Part shown: piece after piece, positions 11,241 through 23,572 of the stretch
Position numbering within the stretch: the stretch's first letter is position 1
Layout of the letters: the number at the start of each line of letters is the position of its first letter
NCBI GenBank assembly: GCA_014058105.1
Contig: JACGCM010000440.1
Location: 1,426,001 to 1,490,000 of the forward strand
Direction of reading: 5' to 3'
Length of the DNA stretch: 64,000 nucleotides
Origin: Kingdonia uniflora
Taxonomy: Eukaryota; Streptophyta; Magnoliopsida; Ranunculales; Circaeasteraceae
Made by a program: the position numbers and the translations under genes
The notes under the pieces: model-generated
The model's database searches: none
Told to the model about the DNA's origin: nothing
What the model saw: only the letters and a program-made list of their open reading frames with translations

Positions 11241-12187
11241 TGTCTCGCCACATTTGCTTTACTTTATTTATGAATCCCTATATCTACGATCTTCATCAAT
11301 CAAATTGAATTTCATAATTTCATTCGACATTGCAGATACCAACATGCCAATAACATTGCTACATTAAACATTTTACTAAGTCCAAAATATATTTGATACA
11401 ATTTGTTTACAAAACATCAACAACTACATTCTGACATCAAAACTCTATTATCATTTCTTCTTCAAACATAATTCGGCCATTACATTTAACTACTTCTACA
11501 AATTGAAGTCATAAACTCCTAATTGCAGTAACATCTTCTTTCCTAATCAACATCTTCATGGGTATACATGTAACTTACACGTTCAGGTGGACTCCAAAAT
11601 TGCAGTTGATAGCAAAATTAGAAATCCTCTTCAGCATCCTTCGCCTCTGCCTCGCTCATCCCTTCATAATTTGGTTCAACGGGATCTTCCATGTGAATAT
11701 TAACATTCTAATGACCAAAATACCGACTATATAATTCCTAATACTTAACCCTAACATGGCTAAACACCTTATTCCGAACTTCAGATCTAGTCTTCACCAT
11801 TTCTTTAAAATACAACTCTCAATTTAAAAACCCAGGGGATACTTATAGTCATACAAAGTCCAAGTCAACACAACAAACATTTATTTTACCTTGGAACTTT
11901 ACATTTTCCACAGTCAAATCAATCAACCTCATAATCCGCTCCCGACCCCACACCATAAATTATACTTCGAGATATGTTATACTCAAAATTATGCACAACA
12001 CACATTTTACTTTGACATCATTTTACTTCGTTTAAAGTATTTATTTAACGACACACAACATCAAAAACAAAGTTTATTCATTGAACTAACTGTTACATAT
12101 TACATTCGACAACTCACTCCTTTGATTACATTATATGCAATTGCACTACTATTTTTACATTCGACCTCAAGGACTAGCTGCTCTACG

Positions 12188-12276
12188 CTTCTTTTCAATA
12201 GGATCTGACATTATTGTTTTTTTTCACCGTGATTTGACATTATTACTTCTTTTCACCAGAATCTGACATTATCTAT
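12188..12276 (+). repeat. Short tandem repeat, about 29 bp x 3
   Basis: Three imperfect copies of CTTCTTTTCACC.GAATCTGACATTATT lie in the E1 3' region. Confidence 0.6.
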
Positions 12277-12316
12277 GGCAGTAGGGGCAAAGTTATCCTA
12301 AGAAGCTCAATGAACC

Positions 12317-12729
12317 TCAGTTCAAGGAACCTCTAAACAGAGCTGACTCTGTAGATGAAAGGCAATAGAAAATTGCAAGAAGCCTCCTTCGTTCGACAAG
12401 ATCCCTGGACGCCCAACCAGCCTTCACATCCTCATCTTCAATATAAACAGTACCCCATGCCCCAACACCGTGGTCAGCCTCCATACCTCCACCAATGGCA
12501 ACTGAACCCAACCTAAAAAGATCCCCACATGAATACACTTACTGACTTTACCTCCCCCCACTCTCCACACCATGATGACTTCAATTACAGGATCGCAAAG
12601 CAACAGTTTGAAATAGACCTTTACCTCAGCTTGATCATTATGGTAATCGTCTTCATCCTCAGGTAACTTCCTACACCACACTTGGGGCGGCATCTTTACA
12701 ATATACCACCACCAAATCATTCTTAACAC
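12317..12729 (-). pseudogene. E1 antisense ORF a, frameshifted, near the 3' LTR
   Basis: Two overlapping minus-strand frames (12729-12424 and 12538-12317) look like one protein with a shift near 12500. Pieces are EDEDDYHNDQAEVKVYF, GWVQLPLVEVWR, and in the other frame GGGMEADHGVGAWGTVYIEDED. The frame at 63989-63636 in E2 has a similar layout (AEEDFYYSWRFYHV.., HWVCLRI, VWEIDTGIG) at the equivalent place, so both are probably the 5' part of the same antisense gene family. Function unknown. Confidence 0.45.
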
Positions 12730-12910
12730 CTTCTATTTATACCCCGTTATCATTTACCAAGTCCAATGTTCTGCATTAACTGCTCCTTGGGAAAGACACG
12801 ACCAGGTTCACTTAACTTTCACCTCATAAATGACAACAGGAAAACTTTCAAAGGCATTCGACAACCTTTTCGAATTTCAACTTCTTCTCGACACAACCAC
12901 AAGTACTTCT

Positions 12911-12927
12911 ATCCAAAATGGGGCAAT
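12911..12927 (+). other. E1 polypurine tract region
   Basis: AAAATGGGGCAA lies immediately before the 3' LTR start. Such tracts prime plus-strand DNA synthesis. Called by position and composition only. Confidence 0.5.
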
Positions 12928-13410
12928 TATAGTAGCATATTTCCCAGATTTGGCAAGGATAAGCCAGCATAACATAGTCGAAGACAGTCAGTATTACATA
13001 GGCAGACAGCATTCGAGAAGTTACCACAAGTCCTCGACCTACTAAAAGTAGCCATTGTGCCTGGTCAGAAAAGAGTTGCTAGAGATCCGTAAAGTTCGCC
13101 CACTCCCCTCGAAATAGGAGACTGTTTCTTTCTTTTTGTAAATTGCATGTATCTACTATAAATACAGGCAGAGAATGGATTATTCAGATCCGCAACCCTA
13201 CAATTCTTACTTTCTTACCCTACAGTCACTCAAAAACTTGTTATAACTAGCATCATATCAGATTTTACATAAAAACCCTCCTCGAGGTCGTGATTTTTCT
13301 CAGCCTTTATTAAGTTTTCCACGTAAAATCTTGCTTGTTTAGGTTTTTATCGCACTTTCCTTAAAAAAAATATTGGTGAAGATTATCCTTCCGGAAAACA
13401 CGTCATTACA
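12928..13410 (+). repeat. E1 3' LTR
   Basis: The full-length copy of the E1 LTR. It carries the TATA motif CTATAAATA (about 13157-13165) that the 5' copy lacks, the GAGGTCGTGATTTTT...TTTTCCACGTAAAAT motif (13283-13330), and ends ..CATTACA at 13410. The start base is mutated (TA in place of TG). Confidence 0.8.
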
Positions 13411-15355
13411 GGAGTATATATTTTACTTCGACTAATGTATAGAGTAATTCATGACTGGTTAGTGAGGTCGGTTGTGGAGAGTAATTCAATTGGCTAGTGT
13501 GAGGAAGATATTCTGAAGATAGTCGGGATATAGTCTACAATGATGCTAGGATGACATGTTCATAATTAAATTTTGGCACTTCAATATTGCAACTGTTTTT
13601 GTGTGTTTGATGCTCATCTAATTTTTATTTATTTTTTAGAAGTGGCGGGAGTTTTCATTCAACTGTCGTGAAAGCAGCTCTCATGAAATAAAAGTGATTG
13701 ATGTTCCATCTTAAAGTTATGATGGTGCTACTTACAATAAACCAAGTGGTGAACACAGATTTGGAAATGATTATGTTATTCTTTATATAGATTTTGAATG
13801 GATAACTAATATAGACGCAAGTTTAACTTTTAGGATTTTGAATGGATAACATTACTCATAATCAAGAATCATTAAACCAAACATATACCTTTTAGGAGTT
13901 TAAATAATCACATCTAAATGAAATGCAAAGGCACTAAGAAAAGACACAATGAGATTGGGGCATAGAATCAGACACACATGACCAAAATAATAATCGAAAA
14001 TCATGTTAGAATATAAATGACTAAATGCTATATATCGAAAAAAAATATTAATGTTAACCATGAGTAAGTTGCTTAGATTCCAGGTTGCTACAAATGTTGA
14101 AAGGCGCTTTAACCAATTCCCCTAATTTCATAAAATGCACATTTCCCATAATACTAAAAAATAGTAGTCATAAAAAACAAAAAAATTTAGAATATCGCTT
14201 TCAAATACTTATCTCCATAGAACAGGCAAGAAGACCGAAGTATAAAAGATTTAAAGTTATAAATCGAGATTAATTTACATAAGCCAAACTGATATGGAGT
14301 TCAAATAGATAACTAAAATTAAAAACGAATACGTCTCATCCATAATTTCATAGAGGAATTATGAATGAAAGTTCTACATTTAGAGACTGAGAGTACCATA
14401 ACCCATTAAAGTTGAAGGTCAATCTTGAGAAATTTTGAAACTCAAATCCCCAATACAGAGTCATGGATAAAGTAAAAGATCCATCCTGCACATTGAAGGA
14501 ATCAATAAAGTAAGAATCCAAAAATTGGAAAGAGATATAGACTTATTAATAAGATGTAAACACATGAAAGAAACATCAAATGTCAAGATCGGTAACCCAT
14601 CTTCAGTTTCTCACTTACCTAAGACAGAGAGACTTTGGGGAGGGAAAGTTAAAAAAATTTTAGGAAATTGTAATCCCTAAAAATATATTACCAAAGCTCA
14701 AACTACAAAATGCATTCTTAACCTCAAAAATACCGACTTTTGAGCAACTTCGAATTTCTTCAATTAGCCTACTATTCTAAATCTAGAGCTCCAACTATGA
14801 TTTGCTCATCTTCTTCTTAAAATCAGATTTTCCGCCATGTCAAAACTCAGAGTGATCACTACCATCTCAGCAAAATATTCTTTGCTACTATTGGATGCAA
14901 ATACAATCAAATCAAAGATGAAGACAAACCCTAGAGATCAAACATATAATCATAAACAACCAATCAATGATAGATCGGATAAAATTGCGAATTTGTACCA
15001 TTGTGGGGTTTTTGGATGAATTGTTCTGTGGAATTATAATTTAGAAGGTTTTAATTTCAAATTTTTTTCCATGAGAAGATATGAAAGATCTTTGAGAGAA
15101 GAGAGAAACGCTTAAAGGACGAGAGGACACGTTACATAGGTAGTTTGAGAGAAGTTGGAAACGACCAAACTTTAAAGATTGTAAAAACACTTCAATATGT
15201 AATTGTCATGTCACAGCCACATAGGGCAAAACTAAGATTACAAAGCCACGCAGGACAATCACCGTCACGTAGGACAAAACTGAGATTTATAATATAGATG
15301 AATAGTTACAGGGTTAAGATAACATTAAAATTTACATTTACTTGAGTGGTAACAT
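13411..15355. other. No recognisable gene
   Basis: AT-rich sequence. Open frames at 14085-14273 and 14837-15019 are short, have no family resemblance and are not called. Pieces such as 15220-15290 (repeated CACATAGGGCAAAACTGAGAT-like phrases) look like low-copy repeat debris. Confidence 0.4.
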
Positions 15356-15364
15356 TTTCAATTA

Positions 15365-15625
15365 GAAGAAATTTTTGTATAGGGCTTAAAGTTGTCCAAA
15401 AATTACATTTAGTACCTTATTGTTTAAAAAATTACGGCTAGACCCTATTTTTGATGTTTTGTTACATTTAATACCCTAAGTTTATAAAATGTCTAAACTA
15501 ACCCCAATTTCAATTTCTTAAAACTCTTAAAGTGAATTTTCAACCGGTCCGGGTTCTTCAAAATTAGAAGAGAATCCTTTTCGGTAGGGTTTCTTCTTCT
15601 TCCCCGACTAAACTTTCTTTTTCTC

Positions 15626-15664
<39 letters not shown>

Positions 15665-17395
15665 GGCTTTGTAATTTTTGCGACTCTGTCTCACTATTTA
15701 CTAGTCTACTATCACCTTCAATAACTTAGTTATATCTATGGGATTGCAAGAAAAGAAAAAAGAAGCTGTGGTGATAACCCTTCATGATACCCAAGCCTTG
15801 AAGTTTTGGATTGCTTTTGTTTTGTATGAATTTCAATAAATATATCAGTTATGGTTGGTTCAACATCTTTCTTTTGGTTCCTTTCTTTATATTTTTCGGA
15901 GTACTTTGTAGATGATAGCTTTGACTTTTAATAAAGATATCAGTGATGATTGATTCAGCTTTCTTTTTGTTCTTTTTTTATGTTCTTATGAGTACTTTTG
16001 TTATGCATTACTTATGAGTACTTATGATTATACATAGGTAAATCCTTGATGAACTAGCTAAGCTTCTTCTTTGTTTATTTTGTATTATGCATAATTCATA
16101 AACTGGTAGTACTTAATTGTAACTTGAAGCATACTCTGTATCAGATTTTGCATGCTTCATTTGAAGCACTTTAAAGTTCCAGTCAATATATGATCACCTT
16201 CCAAGTAAATCTTATAATGGATTGATCTGTATTTATTCTATAGGGACTAGATGTAATTGTGCACCGAGGTATCTACGAAACCACCAAAAGAATTATGAGC
16301 AAAGTTTGTGCCCACCTTAAGCCTAATGGGGACCCTGTAACCTTTCGTTTCACATGATACTCTTTAAGAGGAAGTTTATCGCGACTTGTAAGGCTCATGT
16401 TGCTGATTCGGGGTGAAGTCCCACATTTGTCTTTGCTTCCTGCTATAATGTTTGTGCACAAAGAATGGACTCAGGAACATAACTTTTCACTTTAACAAGG
16501 ATATAAATCCGACTGTTGGAGATACATGCTTGTTGGAAGAATCAAATGTGTAGTAGCTATTTGCTAAATGGCGCTTAATAGTGGGCTTGTTTTTAGTGCG
16601 CGAAAAATGGATATCTATCTACGCCTATCCTGTTCACTATCTACACTCTTACAGACAAAGCCACTCACTATCAATAAGCTATTCTTTTCAAAGAGCAGAG
16701 CTAGTAAGCCATTATTCATCCAGGCTCCAAAGAACGAAAAGTAGGATCAGGTGAGCAGGCATAAGGATCAAAAGCAAGAAGCATGTATACCTCCCTATCC
16801 TAGGTTCAGATCCACCCATGCGCCTATGCCAAAGGAGAAATAAGCATAGCTAGAGTGGAAGATGATTATTCCTCCATCTCGGAAAAGCGTATTGCTCTTT
16901 AGCAGTCATGTCCTCAGAGTCCGTTTATGTAGAGAAACTGCAAACTTATGTCAACTACAACGCTATACTTTAGGTTGCACAATGTTGCAGGTTGTTTTGA
17001 TTCTGCCAAAAAAAACATCTGTAATATTGTCGCTTATGTTTTGTGTGGTCGTGCCAATAATTCTTGTAGCGGTCATGTTATTATAAGTAACGAAGTCATG
17101 GTTGCTACTCTACATGGGCGATTCTGCTTCGACTTATGGAAACTCCTAAAGCTAATTAAATGTGTGATTTTCCTACTTGTGGAACATAGACTATTTTTCC
17201 CTATTACTTGTTAAGAAAATTTCAAGTTAAAGTAGCAAATTTGGAGCTAAAAAATAAGAACAAATTTGGTATTAAAGAATTTTGGGGTACTAAATGAAAT
17301 TAATATTTGAATTTAGGGTCTTCTCGTAGATTAGAGAAGTATGAGGTACTAAATATAATTTTAAGGCCCTTTACGTCTTATACAAAAATTTCTTC
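15365..17395. mobile_element. Non-autonomous Mutator-like element (possible Pack-MULE), 2031 bp
   Basis: Terminal inverted repeats start GAAGAAATTTTTGTATA on both ends (15365 onward; reverse complement at 17395). They remain alignable for about 60 bases, through GGCTTAAAG.. and ..TTTAGTACCT. They are flanked by a perfect 9-bp direct repeat TTTCAATTA (15356-15364 and 17396-17404), the target-site length of Mutator-like elements. No transposase is inside. The interior has a 5'UTR-like CT-rich segment, an exon-like piece after TTATTCTATAG at about 16243 (reads LDVIVHRGIYETTK), and an open frame at 16948-17214. This could be captured gene sequence, but I do not recognise the donor gene. Confidence 0.8.
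15629..15661 (+). repeat. (CT)n microsatellite
   Basis: About 16 uninterrupted CT units within the CT-rich segment of the MULE. It resembles the CT-rich 5' leaders common in plant genes. Confidence 0.9.
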
Positions 17396-17404
17396 TTTCA
17401 ATTA

Positions 17405-19109
17405 AAGTACTAGGAAAAAACTATCACAGCAACAATGCACAAGTAAATGTAGAAGGAATAAAAATTACTGCCTAGACCAACAAATTACAGTGAAACAATT
17501 ATTCCTCTTTCCATTAATACGTGTTCAACAATGTAGACTGTTTTCTTTGTAGATAGAAATTCTTGGTTTCCCAGAAAATGAATCCAACTTAATTAGAATA
17601 TATTACACTTGCATTCTATTATGATGCCCGTGACCTCCAAACTTGAGCTTCTGCTTCGCACATGGGGATTGACATAAGTTACTGTCTCCATCCCCTTTGT
17701 AATCAGAATGCTATGTTGCGCTTTAGAGTCTGCAATAATACCAGAGAAACTCCTATTTGAACATTGTTAAGTTCAAATACATTGGAATCAGCTTTTGTAC
17801 TAAGACATCATAAACCTTAAAATAATAGTGTTGAGTGGAAAAATGTCTTTGTATCCAACAGCCTGAATAAAAAACAAAACTTCTCATAAGGATTATCATG
17901 TGTTCACTGTTATAGTTGCTACATCATATTTCCAATCAACCATGACTAAATGAACTCTATATTGAACAAATACCTACTTATGTAGGTTGCCATCTAAATG
18001 AGCACAATAAGATCACAAAGAATGGATCATTACCTAATAAATCTCCTAAAAAATGCAGTGTGCATCAATTATTCTCAAACTGCTCCTTTGTCGTTTGTCC
18101 CTTTTCATTTGATGCTCCTCTGGCATTAATCCATGGTGGTGGTAATTGATCCCCAAGTATTTCTAATGCATAGGTGACATATAAGCCCAATGATATTAAC
18201 GTTATAGTTGGATGCAAGCATGGAGAAAAAATGTGATCAGCCACACTTAAATATAGTGGAATACAGAATATAAATTATGCATATCTCCCATCATAATTAA
18301 TGTGTTATTAGTTTTTAAAGCTTCCATGGGTATATATATTTCCATATGGTCAATTCTACTCTTTAAGTTGCACCCTTCCTCTCATCTTCTAATTCTTACT
18401 CTCAATTCTTGACACACATTTGGGGATTCTAATAACCATGACCTTTACACTTTCATCAAGATGTGAGCTACACATCCACCCAACAACTGTAGACATAAAA
18501 GGACATAAATATCACAAGAAGTAGAACCTCTTGTCAACTCATTACCCCCTTGAAACATGAAAAACTAAGGACATAACTTATCTTTTGGTTGATAGCTAAA
18601 CCTCTTTTTACTGTTTACATATATGTTATTCTGAGGCTTCTCAAATTTTATCAGAGTTGGGCAGAGTTGTTGTTGTAAGGTTTCTCAGTTGTTATCAGAG
18701 TTGGGTTGTTACATTAATTGATTTCAACGTGGCGGGTGATTACTTTGGTGCCAATTCATGATGAGTTTGCTTTGGTGGAAATTGGTAATAAAAGGATGTC
18801 TGCACAGTCAGTCTTTGCAGTCAATAGTCTTGATGATGTCATTAGAGCAGAAAACAATTACACGCTACTCTCGTAAAACCTGGATGGACAAATAATGAGA
18901 TCTTCACCAATCTCATGTAACTTTTAAAAGGATGGACAACAGGCACTGATAAACCTGAGGCCGAAAATGTTTACATGATAAATTATTTTACAAATAAATC
19001 CAAATAGATTACAAGTCCATAATTCAACAAAGAAATTTTTTAACAAATATGTTTTCCATAGATACCATGGACTCTAATATAATTTTGGGTGTAACGCAGT
19101 ACAAAAGGC
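17405..19109. other. No confirmed gene; one exon-like fragment
   Basis: Mostly non-coding. The plus strand at about 18727-18876 reads open with protein-like composition (VITLVPIHDEFALVEIG.., then SLDDVIRAENN) before a TAA. It may be a gene or transposon exon fragment, but I cannot assign a family. Confidence 0.3.
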
Positions 19110-19291
19110 CGTAGTAGAATATGAGAAGTATTAACATAGTGCTACTATGAGTTTCCCACTGCAGGAATCCTTGTGACAGCCCTCAAGGATGAAAAATCTG
19201 CGTAGTAGAATATGAGAAGTATTAACATAGTGCTACTATGAGTTTCCCACTGCGGGAATCCTTGTGACAGCCCTCAAGGATGAAAAATCTG
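19110..19291 (+). repeat. Near-perfect 91-bp tandem duplication
   Basis: 19110-19200 and 19201-19291 are head-to-tail copies differing at one base by eye (CTGCAGGAAT versus CTGCGGGAAT). Near-identity implies a recent event compared with the surrounding decay. Confidence 0.95.
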
Positions 19292-21796
19292 TAAGTACAC
19301 CAATTAAGTAAACATCTCTTTATTGACTAAATTTGTGAACTTAAGAAATTATATAGGATAATTAAAATTTCCAAGCAGCTCAATTATTTTCCCTATAATA
19401 TCCATTAGAGATAAGAAGGGCAAAACTGATTATTTTTTTTAGATCAAATTGACAGTAATGTGGCTACTGCAGCACAAGTTCACAATCTGAGATGCGGTTT
19501 TAATTGAAAAGAAACACATAAGGGTAAAGGTCTTTATGAATTGGGCCTGAGAGATGCAACTGCTCAATGTAGATCCTTGATAAATATTACTCTCATGGTG
19601 CATGGTCTGTTAGATACATGGAGTTACTGCTTATCAAGGTCTATGGCACTATCCCAAGTTCTAGAATTTGCATTAAACCGATAAAAACCCCATAATTAAT
19701 TTCTACCTAATAAGCAAAATGTTAGACTTCCTTTTCATTAGACGTTTTGTTTCTCTTGTATTACTTGATTTAAATAAGAACAAGAGAAGTTAGACTTGAA
19801 CATTATATGATGATTAAATTTATTAGAGAAATGTTGAGAGGAGTATAACATACATACAATCATAAATAGCAAAGGAAGTTAATTAAGAATAAATTAGAGA
19901 GTGTTAAATCTAAAGTGAGAACAGTTTGAAATGGAGGGGTTAAGGGTTGGAAAAATGGTGGAACTATGAGAGTATTGCAGTGAGAAAACAATAAAAAAAA
20001 TGCTTTAACATCATCATATAACAATCCCAGTCTATGGTTGGAGCGGTTCCTTATTTTCTCCTATTTTCTATTCATAATTTAAAAATAACTTGGAATTCTG
20101 AAAATATTTTAATAAAAAGCAGGGCAAAAAGTTAATAAATTTAACTACATTGTTAATCAAATATTCTTTTTTATTTTTGAAAACACATTACAAAAGAAGT
20201 GAATTTGGAAACATACTAAACTCCATAAATCAAAGAGGAAAACAATCGAATCAGCAATATTGATAAGGTAGAAACAAAAAATAAATAAAAGAAAAGACAT
20301 ACTTGCTTTCCACCGGACTATTTAGGTATATATTCTTTTCTTCTTTTCTCCATCGCCTCAATCAATGCCAGTAACAAGCTTGAAGAAAGAACTTGTCAGT
20401 AGATTACCTGCAAACTAACACGTCTTTGAGAAGAAATTGCAACAAAATAGGAGTAAAATCAGTACATTAAGCCCATAACTGTTACGCAACAACCAGTTGT
20501 CATTTATACATAAGATCAATAAACATACAAAAATAATTTAGAAAGAACATAGAAAGAAATATCATCCACGTTAATGGGGCAATGCAAGCTTCTAGGAATG
20601 AGATTAGTTGGAGTTATCATCGTTTAGTGTGCAGCCAAGTCATGAAGTCCTAGTGATCAAAATAAACCTCAACAAATATAATTCTTCTCCGGCGCTTGAC
20701 AAAGCAAACTTCATCTCAAACTCACATACACATTCATGAAAAAGTAAATATCTAAGATAAAAATATTGCTTATGCAAGATCTGCAGATTCTTAGTTTGCT
20801 GTAGTAATTGAGACGTGATTGTAGTTGGAATCTTTTCACAGAGAAAAACAGGATTAATTTGATACTGATGTGCCGATTAAAATTCCCAAGAGTGAAGTCT
20901 GCAGAGGTATACATAGGAAGGTATGCCGTTTGGAGTAGAAGGTGTATTTTGCAACGTTTAGAGAGAATTTTTTTTCGAAATATCTTTAATGGATTGACTG
21001 GATACTTATGGGCTCTTAATACTATTTCTCCTGCATTTAAAAGTTGAAAATTCATTTTTGATCAACAGATATCTCAGCATATTGGGTTTTTCTTCTTCTC
21101 ATAATTCCAATGTAAGGACAATCATGCTGCTTATATCAAAGAAAATGATCATTTATTCAACTAAACATTATTCTATGCAATTCCACGAAACAAATCAACA
21201 GAGAGCACCAAATTTCCAACCAAACTTTAAGACTCCATTAAAAAATAAAAATAAAGTAAATGGAGATGTTAAAAACATTTAGATCGAAAACAAAAACAGA
21301 AGAAAAATACTACCTCTACAGAATGATGTATTGATTGATCTGGCATCCTTCAAGTGTAAATGTTAAACTCCAATTTATCATTGCAGAATGGTTGTAAGCG
21401 AGAAACTTAAGCATTATTAGGGAACAATAAAAATTACATATTTGCAATTGAAAAGTTTTTTAGGTGCAGGTCATCTCACCACATTCAGCTGTAAGCGAAG
21501 TTGTAGTTGATGAAGCTCCTTTATAAGTACAGAAATGTTTCCTTTTTCCCGAGATGGTAATAGTGCGGGGATCCATTCCTGGTTTAGAATAGGTTTACTT
21601 CCTATAGTGGTAATGCCTGATGGATAAACTGGTATAGTATAAATATATCATTACTTGTCCAGTTTGATTTGATATTATAAATATGATCAGATAGTGCAAA
21701 AAAAAATGTTATATAAGTTACCTGAAGTCATTTCTGATGTATCATTTTGCTGGTGACGTTTTCTCCGCACCATTATTCTTAACAACCTAGCTTCCT
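19292..21796. other. No recognisable gene
   Basis: AT-rich. A 114-codon minus-strand frame (21055-20711, starts MNFQLLNAGEIVLRAHKYP) and its shadows have no recognised domain. I see no paired repeats or clear splice structure and do not call a gene. Confidence 0.35.
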
Positions 21797-22062
21797 TTAG
21801 AGTATTTACGGGTCAAATGGAAGTTGTACAGTTTAGATGCCCACTTGCACTTTTCTTTGGATATCGATATTGCTTTGATTGAGTTGCGGCAGACATATCT
21901 AACAAAGATAAGCATATGAGGTCAAGTGAATAATCATGATCAATCTTGCTTCATTTGAACTATTTATGAGTCATGAGGAAGTTAAAAAGTTTAAACGTTT
22001 ACCACTCCATTTCTTTGGATTGATTCTGCTTGGATTTATTTGTGCCAGACATATCTAAAGAA
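21797..22062 (+). repeat. Degenerate direct duplication, unit about 150 bp
   Basis: The blocks at 21797-21905 and 21950-22062 share the order ATTTA.GGGTCA / GAGTCATGAGGAAGTT, GTTTA.A..., CCACTT/CCACTC, CTTTGGAT, GATT.TGCTT, and GC.AGACATATCTAA. They diverge considerably, so this is an old local duplication. Confidence 0.55.
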
Positions 22063-23165
22063 ACAACAATACTACAAAAAAATTATTGTTCATAATAAAA
22101 ACCTTCAAAATTTATAAGAGAAGTAAAAACAACAAAATGAAATAAATTATAGCCAAAAAAAGGAATAGTAGGAAATATTGTTCACCAACGTCACGAACAC
22201 GTGTGAAATAACAAAATTATAAGTCTTTACCCGGATATAATCCTCATCTTCATCATAATCGATAAATAACATCCTTACTGCAAAAAATAAAATTATAGTG
22301 ATTAATTTATCATTCGAAAATCAAAAACGCAAAGTTGATGCTACATGTTTCCATGATATCTTTACTTTTTTTATACTCTTTATACAGCAGTTGTGAGGGT
22401 TAGAATAGAAGAAATGAGAATAATCCAAATGCAAACCATTCAATAGATAATGCTATATGGCTTAATATGTAATGAGAATGACCGAATGAAATATAAATGT
22501 ACCTTTAAGAATAATCTGAGAACCCTTCAAGGTCGAGATGTCTTGCAATATATGTAGACCGAATGTGATTATAGTTCACAATACTGAAATTGGTCATGTA
22601 TATATGATGATGCTATAGATGTATATGTGTATATACTAAGACAAGAGGGAGAGAGAAAAATGCTTTTATGTATAGATGATGCTTTAGAGATTGCATTTGC
22701 AAGATGGTTTACATGATCGAAATAATAAAGCCCCAAATACGAAACCAAACTCAAGACTAAATCCACCACGAAGAGAGATAACAAAGAAATCATAGTGTAA
22801 ATCAACCCTTATAACAGAGTGACTATACATATATTGAAATCAAGATGAATATGATAATTCCATGGAATTTTTTTTTTTAATTCAATAAAATACAATCCTT
22901 AAAAACATCCAATAGAACATGTCATTTCATTGCTATAAAAGTAAAAAAAGTACTAATGCTTTGTGGATTTATGTAAATGTCATCAATGGCAAGAGAAATT
23001 GAAACTAAATCTTCATCATAAATATGATGATAAATACCAGATAAAGAACAATTGAAACTAAATCTTCATCATAAATACGATGACGAATACGTGATGAAGA
23101 ACCTTCCGTCATGAAAAGGAACAAATGATAATTCAAAATACAGAAATTTACTAATGAACATAATC
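22063..23165. other. No recognisable gene
   Basis: AT-rich. A short direct repeat ATTGAAACTAAATCTTCATCATAAATA occurs at about 22996 and 23051 (55 bp apart). No coding signal beyond short random frames. Confidence 0.4.
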
Positions 23166-23572
23166 ACAACTTGCGCATCCACAAATTTGCCAATTCTTCT
23201 TTGCAAATGTAGTAATTCGAGTGAACAGAATTACAACTTGCGCATCCACAGATTTGCAAATTCTTCTTCGTAAATGTAATAATTCGAGTGAAGCAAATCA
23301 CAACTTGCACATCCACAGATTTGCAAATTCTTCTTCGTAAATGTAGTAATTCGAGTGAACCAAATCACAACTTGCACATCCACAGATTTGCCAATTCTTC
23401 TTCGTAAACGTAGTAATTCGGGGTATCCTGACATGAAAAACCCTAAAACACCAATTCTTCTTTGTAAATATAGTAATTCGGGGTATCCTGACATGAAGAA
23501 CCCTAAAACACCAATTCTTCTTTGAAAATGTAGTAATTTGGGGTATCCTGACATAAAGAAGACATAAGGTTA
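23166..23572. repeat. Minisatellite of two interlinked unit types (about 67 and 60 bp)
   Basis: Four units begin ACAACTTGC.CATCCACA (about 23167, 23231, 23300, 23367), followed by three units with GGGGTATCCTGACATGAA (about 23418, 23478, 23538). All share CAATTCTTCTT.GTAAATGTAGTAATTCG. The minus strand stays open over part of it, giving repeated peptide phrases such as MSGYPELL. That is expected of a repeat lacking stops and is not by itself evidence of a protein. Confidence 0.85.

Larger units (their letters stand above)
1845..13410 (+). mobile_element. E1: Ty3/gypsy Tat-lineage LTR retrotransposon, degenerate
   Basis: About 11.6 kb. Order: 5' LTR, PBS resembling TTGGCGCCG, gag with zinc knuckle, protease, reverse transcriptase, archaeal-type second RNase H, integrase, tandem repeats, then antisense genes, purine tract and 3' LTR. 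The second RNase H between RT and integrase is the hallmark of the Tat lineage (Ogre/Retand relatives). The ordinary RNase H is mostly deleted. All frames carry stops or shifts, and the catalytic Asp of protease, of RT motif A and of the second RNase H are replaced. Flanking pentamers (GGGAT and GGAGT) are not an exact target duplication, so age or a slightly wrong boundary is possible. Confidence 0.85.

Noticed and set aside
1845..13410. Exact target-site duplication for E1
   Set aside because: GGGAT and GGAGT share only three of five positions. I do not claim it.
20711..21055. 114-codon minus-strand gene
   Set aside because: No recognised domain, no supporting exons, and an equally open opposite frame.
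23166..23572. CRISPR array
   Set aside because: The units are head-to-tail without unique spacers, and the context is a plant nuclear genome.
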